33,412 bases of DNA from Oscillospiraceae bacterium (GTDB lineage Bacteria > Bacillota > Clostridia > Oscillospirales > Ruminococcaceae), in contig JAGAPB010000077.1 of NCBI GenBank assembly GCA_017847995.1, forward strand, positions 1 to 33,412, written 5' to 3'. Position numbers and translations under genes: made by a program. The notes under the pieces are model-generated. The model was not told the origin of the DNA and searched no databases. It saw nothing but the letters and a program-made list of their open reading frames with translations. Positions 14,936 through 22,020 of the stretch are shown piece after piece. Within the stretch, counting starts at the first letter, position 1. The number at the start of each line of letters is the position of its first letter.

Positions 14936-17020
14936 ATGGATTTTACCAATCGATTTGGCTGCCGGGTCTTTGGCGACGCTGTGATGAAAGAGCGTCTGCC
15001 CGAAGAGATCTATAACGAACTGAAAAAGGCCGGAGAGCAGGGCACCCGTCTGCCCCTGGAGGCCGCCCGTGTGGTTGCCCAGGCCATGAAGGATTGGGCC
15101 ATCGAGCAGGGGGCTACCCACTACTCCCACTGGTTCCAGCCCATGAACAGCATGACCGCCGGCAAGCTGGATTCCTTTTTGGACATCACCGCCGACGGAA
15201 GCGCCGTTGCCGACCTTTCCTTCGACGCCCTGGTGATGAGCGAGCCGGATGCTTCGTCCTTCCCCTCGGGCGGGCTGCGCACCACCTTTGAGGCCCGCGG
15301 CTATACCGCCTGGGACCCCACTTCGCCCGCATTTGTCAAGGACGATACCCTTTACATACCCACCGCCTTCTGCACCTACACCGGTTTGGCCATGGACGAA
15401 AAGACCCCCCTGCTGCGTTCCATGCAGGCTGTTTCCGCCCAGGCCCTGCGGCTGATGAAGGTGATGGGCTACGACGATGTCACCCACGTGGAACCCACCG
15501 TGGGGGCCGAACAGGAATACTTTTTGGTTTCCCGCGAAAACTACGAAAGCCGTTTGGACCTGAAGATCTGCGGCCGTACCCTGCTTGGCGCAAAGCCCAG
15601 CAAGGGCCAGGAGCTGGAGGACCACTACTGCGGGCGTATCCGCACCAAGGTGGCCGAATTTATGAAGGAAGTGGACCACGAGCTGTGGGAACTGGGCGTG
15701 CCCAGCAAGACCAAACACAACGAGGCCGCCCCCAGCCAGCACGAACTGGCCCCCATCTTTACCTCGGTAAACATTGCCGCCGACAACAACCAACTGATTA
15801 TGGAGACCCTGCGCACCGTGGCCAAGCGCAACGGCATGACCTGCCTGCTGCACGAAAAGCCCTTTGAGGGCATCAACGGCTCGGGCAAGCACAACAACTA
15901 TTCCCTGAGCGCCAACAACGGCATCAATCTGCTGAAGCCCGGCGCCGCCCCGGCCGAAAACGACCTCTTCCTGGTGACCATGTGCGCCTTTTTGCAGGCG
16001 GTTGACCAGCACGCCGACCTGCTGCGCATGTCGGCAAGCTGCCCCGGCAACGACTACCGCCTGGGCGGATACGAGGCCCCTCCCGCCATCATCTCGGTCT
16101 TTTTGGGCGACGCCCTTACCGGCACCCTGAAGGGTGTTGCCGCCGGCGCCCTGGCCCATGCCCCCAACCGCAGCACCCTGGATACCGGGGTAAGCGTTCT
16201 GCCCGAGCTGGTGAAGGATGACAGTGACCGCAACCGCACCTCGCCCGTGGCCTTTACCGGCAACAAATTCGAGTTCCGCATGCTGGGGTCCTCCCAGTCC
16301 ATTTCGCTGTGCAATGTGGTGCTGAACACCGCTGTGGCCGACGCCCTGCAGAGCTTTACCGCCCGGCTGGAAAAGGCTGCCGACCGGAAGGCCGAGGTAC
16401 ACGCCATTGTGGCCGACACCATGGAAAACCACGGCCGCATCATCTTTAACGGCAACAACTATTCGGCTGAATGGCAGGAAGAGGCCAAGCGCCGCGGTCT
16501 GCCCATTCTGGAAAACTCGGTGGAAGCCTACAAGGCCATGGTCAAGCCCGAAAACATCGAACTCTTCCAGCGGCACAAGGTGCTTTCGGCCGAAGAATGC
16601 ACCGCCCGCTATGAAATTATGGTGGAACACTATGCCAAGGTGATGGCCATTGAGGCCAAGACCCTGCTGGAAATGGTGCGCCGCCAGGTACAGCCCGCCG
16701 TTATTGCCTATGCCGGCAAGATCGCTGACGCCTGCAACGCCATGGCCAAGGCCGCCGGTGTATCCAGTGCCGCCGCACAGGACCACCTGCGCGCCCTGAT
16801 GGAAATGATCGACTGCATTGCCGCCGGGCTGGAGAGCCTGGACCGTGCCGTGCAGGGTGCCGAGGAGCTGAACTGCGAGACCAGACGTGCTGAGGCCTAT
16901 TGCTATGAGGTGCGTGCCGCCATGGAAAACCTGCGCCGCTGCTGCGACACCGCCGAAACGGTGGTGGACTGCTACGACTGGCCCATGCCCACCTACACCG
17001 ACCTGCTGCACCGCATCTGA
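14936..17020 (+). CDS. glnN: Glutamine synthetase type III
   Basis: This enzyme makes glutamine from glutamate, ammonia and ATP. At 694 residues it is the large type III form, unlike the ~450-residue GlnA. Seen: NRFGCRVFGDAVMKERLP at the N terminus, the catalytic segment PTVGAEQEYFLV, the TKHNEAAPSQHELAPIF region with metal and glutamate ligands, HEKPFEGINGSGKHNNYSLS for nucleotide and ammonia binding, and NKFEFRMLGSS near residue 440. The remaining ~200 residues are the helical C-terminal extension of the type III group. GGAGG lies before the ATG. It sits downstream of asnA and 35 bases before a peptide-binding protein gene. Confidence 0.97.
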   Translation: MDFTNRFGCRVFGDAVMKERLPEEIYNELKKAGEQGTRLPLEAARVVAQAMKDWAIEQGATHYSHWFQPMNSMTAGKLDSFLDITADGSAVADLSFDALVMSEPDASSFPSGGLRTTFEARGYTAWDPTSPAFVKDDTLYIPTAFCTYTGLAMDEKTPLLRSMQAVSAQALRLMKVMGYDDVTHVEPTVGAEQEYFLVSRENYESRLDLKICGRTLLGAKPSKGQELEDHYCGRIRTKVAEFMKEVDHELWELGVPSKTKHNEAAPSQHELAPIFTSVNIAADNNQLIMETLRTVAKRNGMTCLLHEKPFEGINGSGKHNNYSLSANNGINLLKPGAAPAENDLFLVTMCAFLQAVDQHADLLRMSASCPGNDYRLGGYEAPPAIISVFLGDALTGTLKGVAAGALAHAPNRSTLDTGVSVLPELVKDDSDRNRTSPVAFTGNKFEFRMLGSSQSISLCNVVLNTAVADALQSFTARLEKAADRKAEVHAIVADTMENHGRIIFNGNNYSAEWQEEAKRRGLPILENSVEAYKAMVKPENIELFQRHKVLSAEECTARYEIMVEHYAKVMAIEAKTLLEMVRRQVQPAVIAYAGKIADACNAMAKAAGVSSAAAQDHLRALMEMIDCIAAGLESLDRAVQGAEELNCETRRAEAYCYEVRAAMENLRRCCDTAETVVDCYDWPMPTYTDLLHRI

Positions 17021-17055
17021 ATTTCAAACCGGATGGCTTAGGGGAGAAATTTGCT

Positions 17056-18627
17056 ATGAAAAGACGAATTGCCGCCCTGCTGCTTGCGGTGGCTGTGCTG
17101 CTGAATATGACCGCCTGCGCAAACAAGGGCGGGGATACCTTCCGGTATGATTTTGGGGCCCAGGTGACCAACCTGGACCCCCAATTTGCCACCCAGGAAG
17201 AGGCCAAAACCGTGTTGGCCAACTGCATGGAGGGCCTGCTGCGCCAAAGCGGCGGCGGTGAGATAGAGCTTGCCGCGGCCCAAAGCATGGAGGTAAGCGA
17301 AGACGGAAAGGTTTATACCTTTACCCTGCGGCCCGATGCCCTGTGGTCGGATGGCACCCCTGTTACCGCCCACGATTTTGTGTTTGGTCTGCGCCGCCTG
17401 TTTGACCGGTCGGTGCTGTCCCCCTATACCGAGGACTTTTTGTGCCTGCGCAACGGCCAGGCTGTGCTGGAAGGAATGCTGCCCGCTGACCTGCTGGGAA
17501 TAAAGGCCGAGGATGACCACACCCTGGTGATCACCCTGGAGCAGGCCAATCCCTTTTTTGAGATCGTGCTGGCCACCCCGGCGGCCATGCCCTGCAACGA
17601 GGAATTTTTCCGTTCCACCCGCGGGCGCTATGGTCTGGACAAGGGCGCTATGCTTTACAACGGGCCCTTTTCCATCACCACCTGGAACGAGGAAAAGGTG
17701 ACCCTTTATTGCCGCGAAGGCTACACCGGACACCCGGTGCTGCCCGAGGCGGTGGTTTTTTACATCGGGCGTGACGACCCCCAGCAGCTGCTGATCGAAG
17801 GCAAGGCCGACGCCGGGGCCATCGATGAGGAACGCCTGGCCGAAGCGGTGAAGGAGGGCCTTAACTACACCGCCTATGACAACGCCGTGTGGGGGCTGGT
17901 GTTCAACCAGCAGCGCCGGCCATTGGATGACCTTTCGGTCCGTCAGGCGCTGCAGATGACCCTGGACCGCGGCTACATCACCGGGACCCTGCCCGAAAAC
18001 CGCCCCGCCACCGCGGCGGTCATCCCGCCGGCCATCACCCTGGAGGGTGGGCGCTCCTACCGCGAGGCAGCGGGGGAGGTGCTGGAGCCTGTGTATACCC
18101 CCGAGGCGGGCCGTGCCCTTTATCAAACGGCTATGGAAAATCTGGGGATGGACAGCCTGAGCGTCACCCTGCTGATGCCCGAAGGGGAGGAATATATGGC
18201 CTGCGCCGGGCTGATACAGCAGCAGTGGCAGCAGAACCTTTCCTTCTACCTCAACCTGGAGGCCCTGCCCCAGGAGGAATATTACCAGCGGCTGAGCAGC
18301 TATGACTACGACATCGCCCTGGTGCAGATACGTTCCTCGGTGGATTCCCCCGCAGGGGTGCTGGGCAAGTTCCTTTCCAGCGCTTCAGAAAATGTAGCAC
18401 GCTACCGCAGTCCGGGCTACGACGAGCTGGTTTCAAAGATGGCCGAGGCCCCCACCATGGAAGAGGTGGTGCGGTACGCCGGCCGAGCCGAGGATATGCT
18501 CATCAACGACGCGGTGGTGGTGCCCCTGTTTCTTTCCACTTCCTATTTCGCCACCGGGCCTTCGGTGCGGGATCTGGAATATTCGCCCTATTCGGGCCGG
18601 GTCATGTTCCACAGTGCAACCAAATAA
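17056..18627 (+). CDS. Oligopeptide ABC transporter substrate-binding lipoprotein
   Basis: This is a 523-residue extracellular solute-binding protein of family 5 (OppA/DppA type), which delivers peptides or similar solutes to an ABC permease. Seen: a lysine/arginine start and hydrophobic signal segment (ALLLAVAVLL) ending in a lipobox NMTAC with the lipidated cysteine at residue 21; LDPQFATQEEA; KVYTFTLRPDALWSDGTPVTAHDFVFGLRR, the classic family 5 signature; and YNGPFSITTWNEEKVTL. No permease or ATPase gene is adjacent, so its partners are elsewhere or shared. GGGGAG precedes the start. The short gap to glnN without a terminator suggests co-transcription, and peptide nitrogen uptake would fit that setting; this is inference. 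Confidence 0.93.
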   Translation: MKRRIAALLLAVAVLLNMTACANKGGDTFRYDFGAQVTNLDPQFATQEEAKTVLANCMEGLLRQSGGGEIELAAAQSMEVSEDGKVYTFTLRPDALWSDGTPVTAHDFVFGLRRLFDRSVLSPYTEDFLCLRNGQAVLEGMLPADLLGIKAEDDHTLVITLEQANPFFEIVLATPAAMPCNEEFFRSTRGRYGLDKGAMLYNGPFSITTWNEEKVTLYCREGYTGHPVLPEAVVFYIGRDDPQQLLIEGKADAGAIDEERLAEAVKEGLNYTAYDNAVWGLVFNQQRRPLDDLSVRQALQMTLDRGYITGTLPENRPATAAVIPPAITLEGGRSYREAAGEVLEPVYTPEAGRALYQTAMENLGMDSLSVTLLMPEGEEYMACAGLIQQQWQQNLSFYLNLEALPQEEYYQRLSSYDYDIALVQIRSSVDSPAGVLGKFLSSASENVARYRSPGYDELVSKMAEAPTMEEVVRYAGRAEDMLINDAVVVPLFLSTSYFATGPSVRDLEYSPYSGRVMFHSATK

Positions 18628-18633
18628 AAAAAT

Positions 18634-18667
18634 CACCCCGAACCTTAGGGATCGGGGCGTTTTTTTA
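18634..18667 (+). terminator. Terminator after the peptide-binding protein gene
   Basis: CCCCGA at 18636-18641 pairs with TCGGGG at 18652-18657, loop of ten bases, followed by a run of seven T. It closes the asnA-glnN-lipoprotein transcript. Confidence 0.87.
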
Positions 18668-18717
18668 TCTTATTACTTTACTTTTGGTATAATAGTGTAA
18701 ATAAATGACGAATTGTG

Positions 18718-19299
18718 TTACAGCAGGCCCAGCTTTTCGGCCATGGGTGTGCGTCGGATGGCGGTGCGGATCATGGGCCACAGCACCATGGAAAGGATCA
18801 CGGCGATGGCGGCATTGACCAGCGAGGTAACACACTTCTGGCCGGCATCGATGAGGGCGGTTTCCAGCTCGGTTTGCAGGAAGAGGGTGTCCTCCAAAAA
18901 GTTTTTGCCCACATACAGGGCAGCGTAGGTCAGCGAACCGCAGATGGCAGCCACCAGGTTGCGGCTGCGGCTTTCGGCCCTGTGGCCCGCGCCGTGGCTG
19001 ATGGTGCCGGCCACAAAGGCCAGCAGGAACTTAAACACCAGGGTGAAGGGGGCCGAACTGATGTAGAGGGGGTTGGTCAGGTCGAAAAAGCAGGAGCCGA
19101 TGCCGGCAGCCAGACCGCCCGGAACTCCCCCCAGCAGAAAGCCGGAAAGCAGGCAGAAGGCGTTGCCGAAGTGGATGCGGCTGACCCCAAGGATGGTGGG
19201 GATGTTGATGCTGATGTAGGACGAGGCGAACACCAGCGCGGCCATCAGGCCGACGGCGGTCATCAGATGGATGGAAACGGGCTTTTTGGTTTGACTCAT
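18718..19299 (-). CDS. ECF transporter S component, probably for vitamin B6
   Basis: This is a 193-residue integral membrane protein, the substrate-binding S subunit of an energy-coupling factor vitamin transporter. Seen: about six hydrophobic segments, including AVGLMAALVFASSYI and AFCLLSGFLLGGVPGGLAAGIGSCFFDL (read in parts), and the short polar loops typical of S proteins. Upstream in-frame codons to 19443 run into the kinase gene; the ATG at 19299 has GGAGG 7 bases before it and gives a proper N terminus (MSQTKKPVSIH). It lies 46 bases after a pyridoxal/pyridoxamine kinase gene on the same strand. That pairing suggests uptake of a B6 vitamer (as for PdxU-type S components), but specificity cannot be read from the sequence. 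The shared EcfA/EcfT module is not in the window. Confidence 0.85.
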   Translation of the reverse strand: MSQTKKPVSIHLMTAVGLMAALVFASSYISINIPTILGVSRIHFGNAFCLLSGFLLGGVPGGLAAGIGSCFFDLTNPLYISSAPFTLVFKFLLAFVAGTISHGAGHRAESRSRNLVAAICGSLTYAALYVGKNFLEDTLFLQTELETALIDAGQKCVTSLVNAAIAVILSMVLWPMIRTAIRRTPMAEKLGLL

Positions 19300-19345
19300 G
19301 GGGATACCTCCTTGGGATATGGATGGGAGGTATCCGGGCTCCGCC

Positions 19346-20209
19346 TTACAGGGGGCGGTAGCGCTGGGGTACTTCCCGGTGGGTGAGCCACTCCAGGGTG
19401 CGTTCCAGCATAACACCCTCGCGGGAGTCGGTGGAGAACCCAAAAGTGGTTTTGATGGTAAGTTCGGTGTAGCGTGTGGCTCGGTCCAGGGCCATGGGCA
19501 GGCTGTCGCCCATCATAAAGGAGCCGGTGAGCACGCTGGCAAAAATGTCGCCGGTGCCGGGATAGGAGGCCGGAACGTAGTCGCCCGAGGCCTTCCAGTA
19601 GGCGTTGTGTTCCCGGTCATAGCCGATGTTGGCATATTCGCCGGTGGCCAAAGTGACCCCAGTGATGACCACCCGGCCGGGGCCCTGCTCGCTCAGGCGG
19701 GCCAGCATGCTTTTGGCGGCGCCGGAGGTGAGGGGGGTGTGGTCGTAATCTTTGCCCAGCAGCAGGAAAGCCTCGGTGAGGTTGGGGGTGATGACCTGTG
19801 CCATGGAAACCAAACGGCCCATGCCCCGGCGGATGTCGGCGGTGCAGGTGCGGTAAAGCTTGCCGTGGTCGCCCATCACCGGGTCGACCATTGCCAAGGC
19901 CTGGGGATAGGCCTGGATGAAGGAGATGCAGTGGTCGATCTGTTCGGCCGAGCTGAGGAAGCCGCTGTAAACACATTCAAAATCCAGCCCCAGCCGTTTG
20001 TAGTGGTCCAGGGCGGGCAGGGTGTAGTCGGTGAGGTCGCGCAGCTCCACCTCGCCAAAGCCGCCGGTGTGGGTGGAAAGGATGGCGGTGGGAACGGGGC
20101 AAACCTGTACCCCCATGGCCGAAAGCACCGGCAGGATGACCGACAGGGAACAGCGGCCAAAACCGGAAAGGTCATGGATGGCAACAACACGGGGTGGACG
20201 GTTCAGCAT
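19346..20209 (-). CDS. Pyridoxal/pyridoxamine kinase
   Basis: This 287-residue kinase belongs to the ribokinase-like family and phosphorylates B6 vitamers with ATP, salvaging them to PLP. Seen: RVVAIHDLSGFGRCSLSVILPVLSAMG, the N-terminal substrate-loop region (given here in part), STHTGGFG, MVDPVMGDHGKLY with the metal and ATP contacts, ITPNLTEAFLLLG, and the catalytic GTGDIFASVLTGS with the anion-hole GTGD aspartate. This is the clostridial pyridoxamine kinase type rather than the ThiD type, though the two families are related. GGAGGAA precedes the ATG. It is followed by an ECF S component in the same transcript. Confidence 0.9.
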   Translation of the reverse strand: MLNRPPRVVAIHDLSGFGRCSLSVILPVLSAMGVQVCPVPTAILSTHTGGFGEVELRDLTDYTLPALDHYKRLGLDFECVYSGFLSSAEQIDHCISFIQAYPQALAMVDPVMGDHGKLYRTCTADIRRGMGRLVSMAQVITPNLTEAFLLLGKDYDHTPLTSGAAKSMLARLSEQGPGRVVITGVTLATGEYANIGYDREHNAYWKASGDYVPASYPGTGDIFASVLTGSFMMGDSLPMALDRATRYTELTIKTTFGFSTDSREGVMLERTLEWLTHREVPQRYRPL

Positions 20210-20539
20210 AGAAATTCCTCCGTAAAAAAGTATATTCCGCCCGGAGGTGCTTTCGCAACCTGCACAAAAAAACGGAAAAATTTATGGTTTTTATATGAAA
20301 TGTGAATTATGTCGGTTAATTTAACCGATAATATAGTATAATATCACAAAGAAAAAGTAAAGAGCAAAACGAGCGCTGGGAAGGATAATGTCAAATTATA
20401 TAAATTTAAAAGATTAAAATAGATGATTGGTGTTTAAAAGGTAGAAGAAGATGGCGCAGGAAGAAAGATACAGGGGTAACGCCGAGGCGGCGGGATACAA
20501 TACTATTGCCCGAAAACATTGGTCGAAGGGGGAATTTGT
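20210..20539. other. Intergenic region, AT-rich
   Basis: These 330 bases separate divergent genes. Apart from the palindrome and -10 box listed separately, they hold a 35-codon reading frame (20451-20555) that overlaps the next gene start; it has only a weak ribosome site and no recognisable product. No riboswitch motif was found. Confidence 0.5.
20312..20342. promoter_or_regulatory. Operator-like palindrome and -10 box between the B6 kinase and a small membrane protein
   Basis: TCGGTTAA-T-TTAACCGA (20312-20328) has perfect 8-bp arms around one base. A TATAAT at 20337-20342 on the plus strand follows, but no good -35 box precedes it because the palindrome occupies that place. On the minus strand TTAACC with TATAAA 18 bases on could serve the kinase gene. 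The regulator is unknown. Confidence 0.5.
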
Positions 20540-20740
20540 ATGCAGCATAAAATGAACGCTTCCTCGTTGACGGGTATTGCCGCGGTGGTTGCCATGGGTG
20601 CCGCAGCCGCCTATGTGATGAGTGGGCACAGCGATGCCGCCCGGCGCAAGGCCATCAAACGCAGCACAGCCAAAGCCGCCCGCGCGGTGGGCACCATGGT
20701 GGGGGACGTTGTGGATAACGTTTCCGGCATGATGAAGTGA
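20540..20740 (+). CDS. Small membrane-anchored protein of unknown function
   Basis: This is a 66-residue protein. Seen: a short polar start (MQHKMNASS), one hydrophobic segment (LTGIAAVVAMGAAAAYVM) and then a basic, alanine-rich amphipathic helix (ARRKAIKRSTAKAARAVG) with a C-terminal DVVDNVSGMMK. This layout resembles the small YtxH-like or sporulation-associated membrane proteins of clostridia, but I do not recognise a family. An in-frame TTG upstream is possible; the ATG at 20540 has an AAGGGGG site at 7 bases and is preferred. Confidence 0.75.
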   Translation: MQHKMNASSLTGIAAVVAMGAAAAYVMSGHSDAARRKAIKRSTAKAARAVGTMVGDVVDNVSGMMK

Positions 20741-20761
20741 GAAAACCACCCCAAAGCGCAG

Positions 20762-20794
20762 AAAAAGCCCCGGCCGCACTGGTGCGGTCGGGGC
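20762..20794 (-). terminator. Terminator of the NUDIX gene, possibly bidirectional
   Basis: A 13-bp stem (GCCCCGACCGCAC with GTGCGGCCGGGGC on the minus strand, one G-U pair) with a two-base loop is followed on the minus strand by TTTTTC. It lies between two convergent genes and could serve both, though the plus side has no strong T run. Confidence 0.85.
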
Positions 20795-20810
20795 GCTGTG
20801 TTTTGGGGGC

Positions 20811-21230
20811 TTATTCGGGGCCGTTGGCCTTCAGGTATTCGCGGCTGCGGCTGATAAGGTTTTTGTCATTGGCAAAGGACACCATGCGTTCGGCGTCGTC
20901 AATGGGGACCCAGCGCAGTTCGCTGATCTCTTCTTCCTGACGCTTGGCGGTGTCGCCCAGCGAAAGGCCCAGGAAGTAGACCACCTGCTTTTTGATGTAG
21001 GGCTTGGGGAAATACTCCACACTTTCACGGAAGCCTTCCCGCAGGCGGATGGAAAGGTTGGTTTCTTCCTTTACCTCGCGCAGTGCGGTTTGGAACTCAT
21101 TTTCGCCCTCTTCCACATGGCCTTTGGGGAAAGACCAGTGACCGCCGAAACGGTGGCGGATCAGCAGAACCTCCAGTACATCGTTGTTGTAACGATATAC
21201 CACGGCTCCGCAGGATTTTTCGCGTTTCAT
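20811..21230 (-). CDS. NUDIX hydrolase, Ap4A-hydrolase type
   Basis: This 139-residue protein cleaves a nucleoside diphosphate linked to another moiety. Seen: the NUDIX box GHVEEGENEFQTALREVKEE (residues about 37-56, continuing TNL), matching GX5EX7REUXEEXGU, preceded by HWSFPKGH. The strand KSCGAVVYRYNN at the N terminus and the WSFPKG motif are typical of the asymmetrical bis(5'-nucleosyl)-tetraphosphatase group, so Ap4A is the likely substrate; this is family inference. The start could be GTG at 21236 or ATG at 21230. AGGAG lies 10 bases before the ATG and only 4 before the GTG, so the ATG is chosen. A single-gene transcript. Confidence 0.9.
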   Translation of the reverse strand: MKREKSCGAVVYRYNNDVLEVLLIRHRFGGHWSFPKGHVEEGENEFQTALREVKEETNLSIRLREGFRESVEYFPKPYIKKQVVYFLGLSLGDTAKRQEEEISELRWVPIDDAERMVSFANDKNLISRSREYLKANGPE

Positions 21231-21407
21231 AGGCACAGTTCTCCTGCATATTCAAAATATAAGGTCTGCCCGCCGGGGCAGTGCAGCCGCGCAGGCTGCG
21301 TCTCTGCTATCTAATATATCACTTTTTGCCCCAGGATAAAAGAGGGAAAACAAGGTTTTTTTGATTTGCCGAAAAGTTGGCCCCGCAAAAGGCAGCGATT
21401 GCCGTTG

Positions 21408-21437
21408 TTGACAAAGCCCGGAAAGGCATTGTACAAT
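21408..21437 (+). promoter_or_regulatory. Promoter of the tRNA-Arg gene
   Basis: TTGACA (21408-21413) and TACAAT (21432-21437) are 18 bases apart. Start is expected about 78 bases before the tRNA. No coding sequence lies between. Confidence 0.7.
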
Positions 21438-21521
21438 ATGTAAGCCAAAACACGGCCCCGGAGGAAGGGTTACACCTGACCATTTGTGCTGTTCCGGTTT
21501 GCGACGTAAAAGTTTTTATTG

Positions 21522-21598
21522 GCCCCCGTAGCTCAGCAGGATAGAGCGTTCGCCTCCTAAGCGAAAGGCCACGCGTTCGAATCGCGTCGGGGGTGCCA
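21522..21598 (+). tRNA. tRNA-Arg (anticodon CCT)
   Basis: The cloverleaf is complete: acceptor GCCCCCG with CGGGGGT (a G-U first pair), D arm GCTCAGCAGGATAGAGC, anticodon stem TTCGC/GCGAA around CTCCTAA giving anticodon CCT, and a T arm with GTTCGAATC. CCA is encoded in the DNA. It reads the rare AGG codon. A terminator follows directly. Confidence 0.96.
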
Positions 21599-21600
21599 AA

Positions 21601-21637
21601 AATCCTGAATGCGGCAGCGTTCAGGATTTTTGTTTTT
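21601..21637 (+). terminator. Terminator after tRNA-Arg
   Basis: AATCCTGAATGC (21601-21612) pairs with GCGTTCAGGATT over 12 bp with one wobble around a GGCA loop, then TTTTGTTTTTT. Confidence 0.9.
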
Positions 21638-22020
21638 TGCTTTTTCACGCGTCGCTTTTTCCTAAAATCTGCGCTTTGTTTTTGGAAAAAACCGGTGATG
21701 GTGAATGGGAAAAAGCAAGAGCTGAACTGATTTGCACATCTTCCTTTTTGTCAATTTGCAGCTTTGTACTATGGCCCCGAAATCGACAAGCTTCGGCAGA
21801 GGTTTGTCGGTTTTTCCTTATGCGCGGAGGGGCGTTTTTGCAACAACCGGAACTTTTTGAAAGAGGGAAAAAACGGAAGGGGTATTTAGCGATAAAAGTG
21901 CATAAAGATTTGGTTTTACAAGCAAAACTTTCGGTAGGTATTACGCTTGAGAAGGCAGACAAAAAGGTGTATGATACGTCAGGATTAAATCATTGTTTGA
22001 GGTAAGAAGAGGAATTTGTT
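21638..22020 (+). other. Intergenic region before the antiporter gene
   Basis: These ~380 bases are less GC-rich than their surroundings. The open frames here lack ribosome sites and family features, so I see no gene. A hairpin AATCGACAA/TTGTCGGTT at 21781-21812 followed by a T run looks like a terminator without a gene. A good promoter lies at 21947-21975. Confidence 0.55.
21947..21975 (+). promoter_or_regulatory. Promoter of the antiporter gene
   Basis: TTGAGA (21947-21952) and TATGAT (21970-21975) are separated by 17 bases. The start is expected near 21982, about 40 bases before the ATG. Confidence 0.72.

Noticed and set aside
13850-17011. A 1,053-codon frame on the minus strand
   Set aside because: It runs antisense to asnA and glnN, both unmistakable. 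Its His/Gly/Val/Gln-rich content is what GC-rich codons give when read backwards.
18669-18717. TATAAT on the plus strand after the peptide-binding gene
   Set aside because: No acceptable -35 box, and it would read antisense into the ECF S gene; left out as unsupported.
21637-22005. A 122-codon plus-strand frame before the antiporter
   Set aside because: It begins inside the tRNA terminator, contains a terminator-like hairpin and the antiporter promoter, and shows no protein features.
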